This document shows positions 1 to 12,835 of a stretch of DNA of 64,000 nt, in pieces. The DNA is taken from the NCBI GenBank assembly GCA_963922205.1, contig CAWUHX010000255.1, forward strand, positions 248,001 through 312,000. The letters are read 5' to 3'. The stretch's first letter is position 1. Each line of letters starts with the position of its first letter. A program made the translations under genes and the position numbers. This stretch comes from Romanomermis culicivorax (Eukaryota > Nematoda > Enoplea > Mermithida > Mermithidae). A model generated the notes under the pieces. It worked only from the letters and a program-made list of their open reading frames with translations, had not been told where the DNA came from and did not search any database.

Positions 1-695
1 CTGTTTCAAGGGATCGAAAAATTTTTTTCCGATGCTAATTACTTCGAAATATTTTTTTTCGAAAATTTATGGAAATTGGATCGAACTGGCAAAGCTAGGC
101 GCCCTTCTGCATTAAGATTTTTTATATCACTCGAGCGAATTGACAAAAAACTTTAGTGCAACACGGCTGACTTGTCTCCAGAAAAACCTCAACAGCTAAC
201 TTCTTATGAGAAAATAAAGTTCCTTTAGGATAAAGCCACTGTCCTAGTTTCAGAAATCTCAATTTTAGAAAAATTACTGCAGGTTTTGAAAAACATTTCA
301 AAAATTTTCTAAAAACTTTCGCAAACCGTTGAAAAATAATTGGAACATCTTAAAAAAATTATCCTGCCAATTGCGTAAACCATCAAAATTATACAAATTT
401 TCATTAAATTATGCGGATTCAGGGCAAAACATAAATACTTTCCTCAAAACTCAACTAAAATTATCTAAATTTCTAGGAAATCTTATTTTTTCGCCAGAAT
501 ATATGCAATTTCCTCAAAATTAAATCAAAATTGAACAAAGTTCGAGGAAATCATAAAATTTTTAGTCAAAATGGATACAACCAAAATTAAACAAAATTCC
601 AGAAATAATCAAAATTTAGTGAAAATAAATATAATTTTTTCAAAATGCAACCAACACTACGTAAACATGGTGCCACAAAATTCAACACTTCTCAC
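1..695. other. AT-rich ETFDH intron, no gene seen
   Basis: This lies between the last visible ETFDH exon and the window edge. It is T/A-rich with many short ORFs and no segment resembling the missing C-terminal exons. I see no repeat family shared with the rest of the window. Confidence 0.5.
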
Positions 696-3600
696 CGCCG
701 TGCGACAAAGTCCAAGGTTCTCTGCCCCGTCCAACAATGTAAAACGCGCCGGTATAAGCCAAACCACCCCAAAACCCCAATTTGGTGTTAAACGACGGAC
801 GAACGTTTCGAGAATCTTTCAATTCTTTCCAAATCCAACTATTTTTCAATTTATCCTCGAACGTTACCGGTTCTATGCCTAGAAAAATGAAAATCGGAAT
901 CGAATATACAGAAAAATTCACCCAAATTTGTTTTCTGAACCGACTCCTCGAATGTGAAAATTTTAAATCGCAAAACGGAAAATCTGAAAAATTCATATCA
1001 TTACGATTTAAACTTTTCCATTCTAAATTTTTCGAACATGGTAGAAATTTGCGAAAAATCTGAAAAATTGAAAATGAACTTTTTTCAAAATTTTAAATAA
1101 AGATTAGGAGGAATATAGTCAAATTTAAGGAAAATTCTTTGAATCCGAACGTTTTTACCTATAGTTTTCGATTCGGCACTTTTGGCAAGAGCTTCTACTG
1201 TCGCTTCGGCCGCCAGGATACCACTTTTCATTGCGTTATGAGTGCCTTTCAGTTTCGTGACGTTCAGAAATCCAGCCGTACAACCGATTAAACAACCACC
1301 GGCGAATGTCAATTTTGGGATACACTGAAAAACAAATGAATTTTTGTTATATTTTGAAAATGATTAGCATTCATTTGTCACATGAATTCTATTGAATCTC
1401 CTTTCCAGAATACAAATTTTATTGCATGTACAAAAAAATTTAAATCAACCAGTAGCAAGAATTTGTTGTTCACATTTTTCTTTTCTTGAAATTTGAGAAA
1501 AATTTTGATTCGTGTGATTGTCATCGTTAAAATTTCTTCTTGAAAATTCAATTTTATTTGTAGATGAAAAAAAAGAATGTTTTCAATTTTTCTACAAATT
1601 TTCAGATCAACAAGGCAAATAATAAAAAATTCTTCGAGCGAACTTCCAATATATATGCTCACGAATTTTAGAATTGTCCTGAACTTCTCCGTAGTTATTG
1701 CGAGATGAAAATAATAAAAACTATTAAAATATTCAAAAACAGACTGATAGGTTGTAATGAAAATCAAATTTATAATGAAAAATGTCAATAACACTAATAA
1801 TAAGCATAATTGAAGACGCAAAAAATGAATTTCATTCGCCCTCAATTGAAAATATTTTCGATTCAAAAAATTATAATTTTAAAATTCAAATTTTATGGTG
1901 TGTGTAGAATAAAAAAAAGTCTTTTCTTTTCTCCTTACTTGAAAACCGCCTTCGTTCAGAGCCCTGGCGCCGTAGCCTATTCTTTTTCCGCCTTCCAAAA
2001 CTTTGTTTATCGAAGGATGCGTTTTATACCTTTGAAGTTCTTTGAAAGGGTTAATATTTGTATTTTTGTAATCCAAAGCTACAACGAAACCCAAGGAACA
2101 CAACGGCTGACCTTCATCGACGATGTGGTACATGAAGGAACCACCGTAAGTATCGTAAGGCTATAAAAAATTATTAAAAACAGGGTATTTGAAAGTTGTT
2201 AAAATTTCCCCTCACTTTCAACTTTTTACAAAGATACAATTTTTATTTATTGGAGGAGTAAATCTTCACCTTAATGCACAAAGAACTAAGATTACATCAG
2301 AAAATTAAAAAATTAATGAATAGCTTAGTACGTGAATAAACGGACTTTGAAGTCTTTCTAATTTTTTTTTTAATTTTCAACTTTTCCCAAAAATGTACGT
2401 GTTTATTCATAAAAAATCTTTATAATAAGTCTTTCATAAGCCAAATTGTATATTTTTTGAAAATTTTGATGTATTTTCAAGAACTTTAAAATTTAAAAAA
2501 ATCTAAAATTTTTCCGTCAAAGCTATGTAAAAAAATATTTTTTGAAACGCTGAAACTTCGGGAACATGAGGATAACTTTACCAGAAAAAAAAAACATTCG
2601 AATCCGGGTAATTCGTCAATTATTCTCGCCACAAAATGAAACTTTCAGATTCAAAAATTATTAGTCAACTTTACATAAACAACAAGAATTCCATACAATA
2701 GAAAACAAAATCGGAGCTTGAAAAAAACAGTTTTTCGTATCGGAAAAAGTTTAGATGAAAAATTTATTTAAACTGGAATTTTTAGACTTAAAAACATCGG
2801 GACTGAAAAAATTCCGCATTTTCCTGAGAGGAATTTATTCACGAAGAATAATACATTTTGAAATTAAAAAAAAATTTCTACATCAAACTATGCAAAACCA
2901 CAAAAGTTGATAATTTAAAACATTTTTACGGAAAGTGTCTTCAAAACCATAAAATTTTCGAAAAACTACATAATTTGAAGATTTTAAACCACAAATTTTT
3001 AAATGGCTTTTCCTCACCATAGGCCAGCCCATTGTATGTTCCACATATCCCGGTTTATGCTTCTGCGGATCAAGGAGCCACAATTCTTTTAAACCGATAC
3101 CGAATGACATTGGTTGACAATTTCGTCGCAGATCTAATTTTCGAGACAAAAATTTGGTCAAATGACCGCGACAACCTTCTGCCAAAATTGTCACTTTGGC
3201 ATGTAATTCCATACCGCGTTGAAAATTTGACTAAGATACAAATTGAAAGAAAACAAAGAAATAAGAGAAAAAAGAAAAGAGAAAAAGTGTACAGAAAGGA
3301 AAAAGAGGGAAAAGAAAAAAGGAGAAAAAATAATTTTCCACGAACTTTAGGTGAACCATCTTTAGCTATACCGACGTCGTTGGTGGCAATTCCTTTGACA
3401 CTACCGTCTTCGTGGAATAGAATCTAAAAAATTTAGGCTAAATCATTTAATAGAACAGATATAAAGTGCGCACGAAGTCGAGATACAAAAAAATCAAAAA
3501 TAATTAGAGCACACAAATTAGATGAAAAAATATAGAAAGAAGAGGCAAAGCAAAACACACAAACTATACACATTGTCAAGCTGATAAATATGCAATAAAA

Positions 3601-6600
3601 CTGAACAGATAGATATGAAAAAAGAAGAAATACACGGGAGAAGACTCGAGAAAAAATGATACAAAAAGGCAAAACCAGATGAAATTACTTTGACTAGACA
3701 AACATGGAGGCATAAGAACAAGAGATGGGCAAATTTAAAAAATAAACAAACAGAGAGCATAAAGAAGACAAATCTGAATGAGTGAAAAAATAACAAATTG
3801 AGAAATTGCAATAAAAAAGAAAAGAACGAAGACAGAAAGCGAAAAGCAAAGATGCGACAGACAAAAAGCGAATTGGAAGAAAAACATGCAAAAGATAAAT
3901 GAAAATTAAGAAAAGAAACACAGAAGAAAGAATAGAAATCGGGATAGTAAAAAAAAGAGAAAAAAATATAAAAAAGAGAAAAAGATGATAAAAACAAAAA
4001 TAGAAACGGAAAAAAGATGCAAATAGAAGGAAAGAAAAACTCAAGAGGAGAGCAAAGAGAAAGATAAAATAAGAGAGGAAAAATTAAAGGGAAAACAATA
4101 TAAATCTGAAAAAGATAATGAGAAGAAAAGACGAAACATAAAGAAACAAAAAGTGAAGAGACTGAGAGAAAAAGGGTGAAGTTTAGACAAGCGAACACGT
4201 AAAACTATAGAAAATTTGGAAATTGACACCGAAAGTAGAAGAAAATATGTTAAAAACTATCAGAAAGACAGAAAAGTGAAGACATTAAATAAAAACTCTA
4301 AACGGAATCCTCAAAACATAAGAAACAGTGAACAAAACATAAAAATATAAGAAACACTGAGAAAAATTGGCGGGGGGGGGAGTGCTATAGGAACAATCCC
4401 TCCCTCGAAATCGTCGGCCATATCATAGGTGGCGTGATAGCGTCATCCTATAATATACTTGGCCTCCAAATTTCATGTCCCCCCCTCTAGAGCCAAAACC
4501 GGAAGAGCTAGAACCTTCGGTTTTTTTCATAATTTCGGGTAAAGGGCAACCTATGGGGTGCCTTTTCTCATTTCGCCTCTATCTGCAAGTGGTGCTCGGT
4601 GGGGCCCCAAAAACATGCAAAAAACGCACTTTTCGAGGCCCCCCTCCAGTTCCACCATGCCCAGCAATGGGTGTCATATCCACATCCATACTTCGGCCTA
4701 TGCATCTTGAGGGTGCAATCTCAAATGCGAATTTTTTTGAAATATGGCCTCAATTCAGTTATATGGTTGTCCAAAGTCCTGAAAATCGCGAAATTTGGCA
4801 ATTTTGCTACATAAACTTAACGGCTTCAAAAAATAATTTTTTGCAGCATTATGCACTACGGTGCCCGAATTTTTCGCAGTTTCAATTGAACCGGTAGCCT
4901 TATTGGGATTTTAGGGGTGCTAGGGTTTTCGATCATGGGGAATTCAATGGACGTGGTCACTTTACACAAAATTTTATTCAGAGTGTAAACAAGCGTATTT
5001 TCGTCATTTTTCTTTTGGAAGGGGTGGGTTATTCAATGGATGCGGTCACTTTACACAAAAAAATTATCCAGAGTGTAAACCAGCGTATTAAGAGGTGAAG
5101 GGATTTTTAACCGCTAGGAATTCAATGGATGCGGTCACTTTACACTAAAAAATCATCATTGATGTAAATGAGGATACTCCTGTGAATTTTTGAAGGAAGG
5201 GGTTTTTGACCATTGGGAATTCGATTGACGCAGTCACTTTACACGAAAAGCTATTCTGGGTGTAAACATGCGTATTTTTGAAATTTTTTGATGGCAGGGG
5301 TTTTTGACCATGGAGAATTCAATAAATGCGGTAACTTTACACAAAAAAGTTATTGTGGGTGTAAATAAGCGTATTTGTGTGATTTTTTGGTGGAAGGGAT
5401 TTTCGACCACTAGGAATTTAATGAACGTGATCACTTTACACAAAAAATTATCCCGAGTGTAACCAAGAGTATTTTCGTGATTTTTTGGTGGAAGGGGTTT
5501 TCGACTGAAGCGGATTTAATGGATGCAGTCACTTTACACAAAAACATCATTAATGTACATGGAAGTACTCCCATGACTTTTTGGAGGAAAGGGTTTTTGA
5601 CCATTGAGAATTCCATAGTCGCGGTCATTCTACACGAAAAATTATCTCGGGTGTAAACAAGCGTATTTTCGTGATTTTTTGTGGAAGGGGTTTGCGGGGA
5701 TTTTAATGAATGTGATCATTTTAAACACAAGATTATATTGAGTGTATACAAATGTATTTCTGCGATTTTTGGGGAAGAGGTTTCTGACCATGGGAAATTC
5801 AATATACACAGTCACCTCATACAAACAAAATTTCAGTGTGTTAATCGAGGTATTTCTACGGTTTTTTGGGTTGAAGGGTTCTTGATCACGGGAATTCAGT
5901 GGAAACGGCCAGTTTACACTATGTTTACAACGTGTTTTAAGTTCTATGTAGTTTACACATCTTTTACTTTTATCGAAAATGAGAATTCGTAGCTTTAAGA
6001 TTGCTTTTTACTGTTTTTTGATGTGAAGATGACCAAATTTAAAAATTCAATGTGCTTTTACGAAGGTTTTCATGCATGGCTGAGGCCCACCAAAAAGAGG
6101 TGGAGTAGTTTATTAAAAAATGTAACGATGGGGCAGAAAAAAAGAAGAATATACTTGCATGGATAGTTGCCAAGCTAGGAAAAGAAGTGGACTAGATTTT
6201 TGAGAACTTGGGTTAAAGTTGGAAAAAATTCACCATCGTTATATTGGATTTTCATTCTTTCTCAAAAAAATTTTTCATGTCTTTGAAAAAGTATATTCCG
6301 CAGCTTAGTGCATCAACACTCTTTCCAACCAAACATGTGCATCTCCAAAATTTTGAGGAGGGTACAGGGGCGGGCCTTGGTTTTTTGGCGTTTTTTGAGA
6401 CAAAAAATTCAAAAAAAGTTGACCGAAAAAATTTTTTTCATAACAAATTTTCCAGTTTCAAAACTCTTGGCGTAATTTGTACCTCACATGTCCTCCCTCA
6501 CACATGTGTGCTACTAACTGCGTTGAACTTTTTTGCTATTTTTAGTGTCAATAACAGGAATCAACTCTGGGAAAGTGACACATGAAATCCAAGTCAGTTT

Positions 6601-9600
6601 TTTTAGAAAAGGCTACAGCACAAAGCATTCTCAGAACTAAATCGATTGTGCAAGATATAATATTTAATTCACTCATTTTATATAACATATCCTACAGAAG
6701 TCATTCTGTAAGTTCTACTGATTACAAGCTATAAACAAATTTATTCTCCTCTAACTATTCAACAAAATAGCATCATTCACAGTTTCTGGATTTGAACTGA
6801 AATTTGCAGAAAGAGCGCAAGCTTTTTGCGGGATGGCAGACGGGAAGCAATTTCGCCCATTCCTGTCGCTCCCGTCCTGCTTTCAAAAAAGTCGTACTGT
6901 TGCCGTGGGAGTGCGAGTATAGTGGGGGAGAACCGGGTACGGGATTTGGTGCACACCCGTGATATAGGCATGGCTAAACCAGGAGCATATTTGTATGCTT
7001 TACCCTGTTCTCCCATTTGCAAATCGGTGCCCAATGACCGTAACCAAGACCCAGTTGCACCAAAGGGGTCTAAGATCGAGCTCATGATTATCTCGAACAA
7101 AAAGGCGACTCGGTTTGATCTCAAGTTCGGTATAATTTGACTGCCATCAGGACTATAACGAGCTCGATGTCGAGATTATCCCCAGCTCGAGCTGTCGGGT
7201 TGCACTAACATTTTCGCATAATTTTATTATCCCGAAAGCAAATAAATATAAAATTTGTACAACTCCCAAACTCGAACTTAAACCTCAGTATTAGTTAATC
7301 CTGAAGTGAGTATTGTTTGTGCACTGGAGGAAAATAAATTGGACATTGCGATTAGCTCAAACACATAATCATCAATTTAATCCCGAAGTTGAGATTATCT
7401 TCATGTTGGGTTAGTGCAACCAATCTCAGGTTCCTTTAAAGTTCTGAAGATGACTACAATATGCCTCCCTCACCATTTTTCAGCTAGTGTGAGAGGCATA
7501 AGTTTTGAATCGGTCGAGAGTTAGAATGCTATTGGTTTACCATTTCTTTACATTTGACGTGGGAAGGACAAAATGCACGATGCTGCAGAATGTACTTTTT
7601 CACAGATACGGAAATTTTGTTTTTGAGAAAGAATGAAAATCCAATATAACGAAGGTGAATTTTTTCCAACTTTAACCCAAATTATCAAAAATCTAGTTCA
7701 CTTCTTTTTCTAGCTTGGCAACTATCCAAGCAAGTTTATTCTTCTTTTCTCTGCCCCATCGGGACATTTTCTAATAAACTAGTGGCTAGATATTCGGCGA
7801 TCCCCACCCCCAGATTTTCCAATCCTATGGCTAGCCATATTGTAGTAACTGGGAAGGGACCCGATTACTTTTTCTCGGAAAAACCTGAAAAATGTCGTTT
7901 TGAACAAAAATCGCCAAAAACGTCCGTTTTGTCGGCAGCTCGCGATATGAACCATACATGTAACGGAGCTCCGAGGTCTGGGGGGGGGGGGGGTTGGAGC
8001 ACTTTTTTCGGGCCGGGGGTCAGTAATTCCCAAAATTTTGGGGGGAGGGGTCCCTGAAGGAAAAAAAATTCGATTTTTTCATGAAAAATGTCCGAAAAAC
8101 GGTTCAAAAAGTAATAATTTTTGTCTAAAAAATGATAAAATATGTACTTATGGCGCGAAGCGCCGAAAAAATTGACGTTTTTGACCATTTTTTGTTCAAA
8201 AATTGACATTTTTCATGAAAAAAATGACATTTTTCAGTATTTTTCTGACTAAAACTATGGGGGTCCCTAGGGCTACCATATGGCTAGCCATAGGATTGGA
8301 AAATCCTGGTGGGAGGGGGGGCCCAATGGCTAGCCATATGGTCGACGATTTCTGGGGGGGGGGGGTTCCCATAGCACTTCCCCCCAATTACATGTATGAT
8401 ATGAACACATTTTGTATGGTTGTTAGACATAAATGACTATTTTTTAAAACCGTTTTTCAGAATTTTCTTTGTGAAAAAATTGAATTTTCTTCCTTCAGAA
8501 AACCCTGCCCCAAAAAATTTTGTGGAATCACTGATCCCCAGCCTAAAAAGGTTGCCCGACCCTCTACCCTGACCTTGGGGCCCCCTCACATGAAAGGATA
8601 AAATGGAAAAACAGAAGGAATAAAAAAATAAACAGGGAAAGGAAACTGCAGAGGAGAAAATCAGAAAGAACTAATTTTGGGAAAAAAAGATTATAGGGAT
8701 CTATAAAAGATGCAAAAAGTAAATAGGATGGAAAAATACAGAAGGTAAGAGGATAGGCGAAGATTTTAGGAAAATGAAACAAATATATGAAAAAGGAAAA
8801 TAAAAAACGAAGAACCAAACGTGAAAGCTAAAAAGCAGGAAATCAAAGTACAGGAATGTGAGAAAAGAAAACTGATAAGATAAAAATAACGACAGAAGAC
8901 GCGATATGATATTTAAAACTAAGAAAAGAAAAATAATAGCTCGCGATAAACGTGAAACAAGAAAGAAAAGTAGAGAAAGAAAAAATAAAACGAATGGTTA
9001 AAACTAACAAGAGAAAAACCAGAGAATATTTATACGAAAAGAAACAGAAAATATGAACGAAAAGGCGAAGGTAAATAAAATGTGAAGAAAAACGGTGATG
9101 GAAACAAAAAAGGAGCAAGGAGAAAAAAGGAAAAACAGAAAACAAACACACGTATGTAAGAAAAAAGTGGAAAGACACTTGAAATGCAGAAACAGAAAGT
9201 AAGGAGGAAAGGAAAAGAAGTGTTAAAAGTTGAAGAAAAAAGATGAAGGAGAGAAAACAAAAAAGGCAGAGAAAAGCAGGAGATAAATGAGGAAGACAAT
9301 TAAAAAGGCGAACACGTATATCCTAAAATTTGTTTACTTTTTCTTACTTCGGAAGCTGCGTATCCTGGGTATAGCTCGACGCCCAGTTCTTCGGCTTGGG
9401 AGCCTAACCATTGCACAACTTTGCCTAAACGAACGATATAATTTCCGTGGTTTCTCATAGGCATACCTATAAAGGATGAGTCTAGGGTAAAAGATTCTGA
9501 AAACTTGGGCGATGACATAAGTTTCAAACCTGGAACCAATGGAATAGGAATTCGCCTCTTTTCCGTGAGGTAGGCTAAACTTTCGGACTGCACGTGTTGG

Positions 9601-11069
9601 TAAATGGGTGCCTGGAAAGACGGAAAAGGCTCGAATATTCGAAAAAGCATAATTTGGCGTAAAATACCCATCTTTTAGAGCACATAAACATGTTAAATTT
9701 TAGTATTCTAAGTTCTTACGCCTCTATCTTTCCAGTCGGGAATGAGTTCATCGAGGGCTTTGGTTTCTATAACTGCGCCTGACAGGATATGACCGCCTAG
9801 AAAAGGAAGAGTGTAAAATATAAACATAGAAAAATAGTCAGGAAATATAGAAATTTATCAAAAAATATGTAAAAACATGAATAAGCAGGAAGAATGCAAG
9901 GGAGAAAAAACTAGAAAGACCAAATAAGACCGAAAAAGTAATGCATCAATGAATTATTGCATGAAACAAAGGTGAAAATTGAGCTGTGGGCAAGATTTTG
10001 GTATTTTGGATAAAAAGACAAAACATGAACTCAGAAATTGACTATCAAAAAATATAAAATTGACTCAAGTGAAAAAGTTGAAATGAACAAAAAATAGCCG
10101 GAAACCAAAATACAGCAAAAACCAGAATATAAGAAATCATAACAAGAAAAAATGAGAATAGAAGACAAGAGAGATATATACACAAGTATAATTAGCAAAG
10201 CGAATATGAACTGAAGTAGAAACTAATGAAAAAACAAAAATACAGAAGAAACAAAGCGCTCAAAAAGTGATATAAAATAAAAAAAATACAAAACAATAAG
10301 AGTGATATAAATAAATTGTCAGCTAAAAGACGAAAAATAAACTATATGTGAAAAAACTCGTTGAACAGTGAAGAGGAAAAAACGACGAACCATAGGGCAG
10401 AAAATAAAGATACAAAAGCATATAGATCAAGACAGCCTGAAATTAAATTAAGTAAAGATAACCGAACGCAAATCCCGAGTAAAATTTAAAATACAAAACA
10501 TAACGACTGAGTGAGAACAAGCAAAGGAAACAAAAAACAACGATGATAAATAAAATAAAATAGAATAGCAAGGACAAGAGAAAAAACGCAAGATAAAAAA
10601 ACAAAATTGAACAAAAACAAAAGAGCACAAAAAACTGACCATGAAATCAAGAGTAAAGAGGACGTTTCATCAGAATCAAGAGAAGTAAGCGAAAAAAGTC
10701 AGAGAAGGAAAAAAGAAAAAAGCAAATGTAGAAAACATGATAAAAATCCATTACCAATCATGGCCGCCTTTTCCACCAAACAAACTCTCAAATTCGAATC
10801 CAACTGTTTCAAACGTATGGCTGTCGACAAACCGGACGGTCCGCCTCCCACAATTACCACGTCACATTCGTCGGCCGCCCTATCCATATCAACATCTAGA
10901 AAAATAGAAGAATTTACACTTGGCTACTCGCCAAAACCATTCGCAGCACTAATCACCTACCTTTCCATCTTGGATCCGTTTCTCGGGGCACGACTGTATA
11001 ATGCGTGGTCGTCCATTTGGTGACGGCGCTAGCGTAGCCGCGACGCAGGCTTCGGATAAAAATTTGCAT
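696..11069 (-). CDS. ETFDH: Electron transfer flavoprotein-ubiquinone oxidoreductase, 3' end beyond window
   Basis: Mitochondrial inner-membrane flavoprotein that passes electrons from ETF (fatty-acid and amino-acid oxidation) to ubiquinone. Coding exons in transcript order: 10961-11069, 10755-10895, 9720-9796, 9348-9611, 3346-3423, 3018-3230, 1939-2160, 1159-1324, 696-878. All junctions keep phase and give 484 codons plus one base; the human protein is about 617 residues. The start [16 protein letters not shown] looks like a mitochondrial presequence. The FAD dinucleotide-binding motif [10 protein letters not shown] lies at residues 49-58. Later family blocks are [62 protein letters not shown] and [10 protein letters not shown]. 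The C-terminal 4Fe-4S cysteines must lie left of position 1. The donor after 3346 is GTTCGT, a weak match to consensus. The 5.9-kb intron 3424-9347 is full of repeats. Identification is secure from continuous similarity; exon limits are inferred from phase and splice sites. Confidence 0.95.
3234..4360 (+). repeat. Purine-rich (A/G) intronic tract
   Basis: About 1.1 kb in which the plus strand is almost only A and G with scattered C and T, inside the large ETFDH intron and just upstream of it. Long minus-strand ORFs here read as Ser/Phe/Leu-rich protein because of the base composition; they resemble no family. Confidence 0.6.
4365..4920. repeat. GC-rich dispersed repeat fragments
   Basis: Begins with a G10 run followed by agtgctataggaac, the inverted form of the right end of the element at 7953-8398. 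It continues into a distinct GC-richer block with CCCCCCTCTAG and GGGGCCCC segments. Plus-strand ORFs here show no family resemblance. Confidence 0.4.
4925..5935 (+). repeat. Tandem array, about 95-bp unit, 11 copies
   Basis: Each unit carries the core gaattcaatggatgcggtc followed by actttacac, then ATTATCC..GAGTGTAAAC..GCGTATTT and GATTTTTTGGTGGAAGGGG. Core starts fall near 4941, 5034, 5120, 5219, 5319, 5417, 5514, 5610, 5703, 5799 and 5893, a spacing of 86-100 bp. Copies are diverged, more so towards the right end. Short minus-strand ORFs across it are by-products of the repeat. Confidence 0.9.
6107..7780. mobile_element. Element with inverted repeats of about 170 bp
   Basis: The left arm (6107-6280) reads AGTTTATTAAAAAATG..CGATGGGGCAG..GATAGTTGCCAAGCTAG and returns inverted at about 7612-7780. 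The arms are roughly 90% alike by eye. The 1.3-kb interior has no recognisable protein; the longest ORF, 6826-7140, is unlike any family I know. It sits in the large ETFDH intron. Probably a non-autonomous DNA transposon or MITE; superfamily unknown and no clear target duplication found. Confidence 0.7.
7953..8398. mobile_element. hAT-like MITE, CATACATG ends, 446 bp
   Basis: Starts CATACATGTAACGGAGC and ends CCCCCAATTACATGTATG. It is flanked by the exact 8-bp direct repeat ATATGAAC at 7945-7952 and 8399-8406, which fixes its limits and indicates hAT-type insertion. It carries G14 and G12 runs near its ends, a GGCGCGAAGCGCC palindrome at 8152 and two copies of a CCATATGGCTAGCC motif. A related copy is at 57995-58402. 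Confidence 0.9.
8585..9300 (+). repeat. Purine-rich (A/G) intronic tract
   Basis: A second stretch of almost pure A/G on the plus strand, ending beside the ETFDH exon at 9348-9611. Minus-strand ORFs here are Ser/Phe/Leu composition artefacts. Confidence 0.55.
9800..10740 (+). repeat. Purine-rich (A/G) intronic tract
   Basis: This fills the 958-bp ETFDH intron 9797-10754. It is A-dominated with many AGAAA/GAAAA words and has no shared element or protein similarity. Confidence 0.5.
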
Positions 11070-12835
11070 AATTTCTATGGAAATTTCCGGATATAATGAA
11101 CAACAAAGCGACAAGGGCGTGGCCAAAGTAAAAACTATATACGTGCGTTTCGGTTTCCCTATCTTGAACTTCGGAATTTAGACTATGTACAATATGAAAC
11201 CAGAAAGAGAGTGACGTCACAAACAAACGTCAAAATCGTTGCGTCACATGTCTTGTTGTGGAAAATAGACTGGAAGTGCCAATGACCGATTTTTTTTGTA
11301 AAAGTGGAAGAATTGACGTACATTGACCCTGGAGTCTGTTTTTCTTGGAATGCTTATAAGTGTCAAAACTGGCTAAGATCTACCAATCTACCAAAATTCA
11401 GGATAACACTATTATGTGTCAAGACTGGCTAAGACGCAAAGACGATACAAGTAGTGAAAGCAGTATAACTTTAGAGGTTGACAGCGTCTCAAGAGATGCA
11501 AGTCAGACTGATTCATTGAAGCCAAAATCAGAATATTCAATTTAAACAGAGAGAATCGACTCTTGAGACTTTAAAACCGATTGCAAGGGTAGAAAAAGGA
11601 AGAAATAAGACCACTGGCTTGAAGAAGTGAGTTTTATGACTTGGGCAGTGATTGAATGGATATTAAACAGATTGAACGTAATTTATTGAATTTGTATACC
11701 AACTTCACGGATACCTGTCAAATCATCCAAGTCTCACTGAACTATCTCAGAAGGGTAAGAATCCGAATGTTGTGGACTAAGCAGAAGCTAAAGTATATAG
11801 CCTGTTTTTCTTGAAATGCTTCCGAATAATTTCAGATTTTTGCGATTTTCTGATAAACAAAATATCATGTAGGGCTGGTAATTTGTGAGCATACTGACCT
11901 AACTTTAGCAATTTTTCGAGCGAAAAATTTTACAGTAAGAACTTTATGTAAACAATTTCGACAACAGTACTGATTTGTGTCACTTTTGTATCTGGAAGCA
12001 TTTTATAAAAAACAGACTATAGCTCAATGTACATATCCGAATGGAAAACTGACAAAACACAAGGTCAAAAATTCAAGAGTCGCAATATTATTGAATCCAA
12101 TACAGACAAAATTATTTCGATGTTTGCTGAAATACAAAATCAATTCACGGTACTAACCTACAATTTAATTTTGGAGAAACTTCAAAGTGATCTACCAAAA
12201 TTCAGGATAACACTATGAAACAAAAAATTGTATCTGATCAGTTTCCAACAGGAAAACTTGAGGCACTTGGACACAAATGCGTCATTAAGATATAATTTAG
12301 AAAATATTTGAAGGGAGAGATTATAAAAATTTGAAACTCACGAGTCTGATTTTTGAAAGTAACTGAATTCAAAAATGCAAAAAAATGGTTTCTTTCATGT
12401 TTACTCATATAAATGACATTTTAGATCTTCCTACTCAAAAATTTTCGAAGGACTTAGTTGAGTGGCTCACACTTTCTTTCTATGTTTGTTGATTCAACGG
12501 TACAGTCCATCATTTTGGCATTTCTCTTCAAATTTCGCGCTATTACTCCCCGATGTGAAAAATCTCTTTCTTGGACCAGAAAATATTGATCTACATTCAA
12601 AATATTGACAAAAGTTCTAACGTCGGTAGAAAAAACTTTATTGTAAAAGAAGCATGGACATTCAGCGAAAAATCATATGAATCACCGTCGATTTTCGATC
12701 ATAGAAAAATGAAAGGCTTGAGAGAATTTTTTTATTTCAACTCTTGAAACAACTAACCAACAAAAAAATCAAATCCGCTAGTTATCTAAAACTTGAAAAA
12801 ATTGTGCGTCAAAAATCAATCATGTCTGGTAGTGG
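11070..12835. other. Intergenic DNA between UQCR10 and ETFDH
   Basis: Besides the Tc1-like MITE at 11796-12021 it holds a short direct duplication: ctaccaaaattcaggataac near 11388 recurs near 12192. Two plus-strand ORFs, 11360-11545 and 12027-12218, have plausible protein composition but include this repeat and match nothing I know. An ETFDH promoter would lie just right of 11069; no motif can be claimed. Confidence 0.4.
11796..12021. mobile_element. Tc1-like MITE, TATAGYCTGTTTTT ends
   Basis: Begins TATAGCCTGTTTTTCTTG, ends AAAAAACAGACTATA, with inner words TTGTGAGCATACTGACCTAA and GAAAAATTTTACA. The same 210-250 bp unit recurs at 18256, 29291, 42830, 46443 and 59906. TA-flanked ends suggest a Tc1/mariner-type element; this is inferred from the ends alone. 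Confidence 0.8.

Noticed and set aside
3433..4229. 226-codon and overlapping minus-strand ORFs rich in Ser, Phe and Leu
   Set aside because: They are produced by the purine-rich intron of ETFDH; several frames are open at once and no motif is present.
5234..5824. Series of similar minus-strand ORFs ([18 protein letters not shown])
   Set aside because: They follow the 95-bp tandem array, whose unit length is not a multiple of three, so the frame changes between units.
4925..5935. Possible CRISPR array from the even spacing
   Set aside because: There is no short exact repeat with unique spacers; whole 95-bp units are diverged copies, and the genome is eukaryotic.
6826..7140. 104-codon plus-strand and 115-codon minus-strand ORFs as a transposase
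   Set aside because: They overlap on opposite strands, contain no known motif and lie in a short element with long inverted ends typical of non-autonomous copies.
7782..8057. ORFs with Gly- and Pro-rich stretches near G14 runs
   Set aside because: They arise from homopolymer G/C runs inside a MITE.
8564..9299. Three overlapping hydrophobic minus-strand ORFs resembling membrane proteins
   Set aside because: Same composition effect in a second purine-rich tract; no stable frame or splice signals.
11360..12218. Two plus-strand ORFs as a small gene upstream of ETFDH
   Set aside because: Both include parts of a short direct repeat, are separated by a MITE, and have no recognisable family or splice structure.
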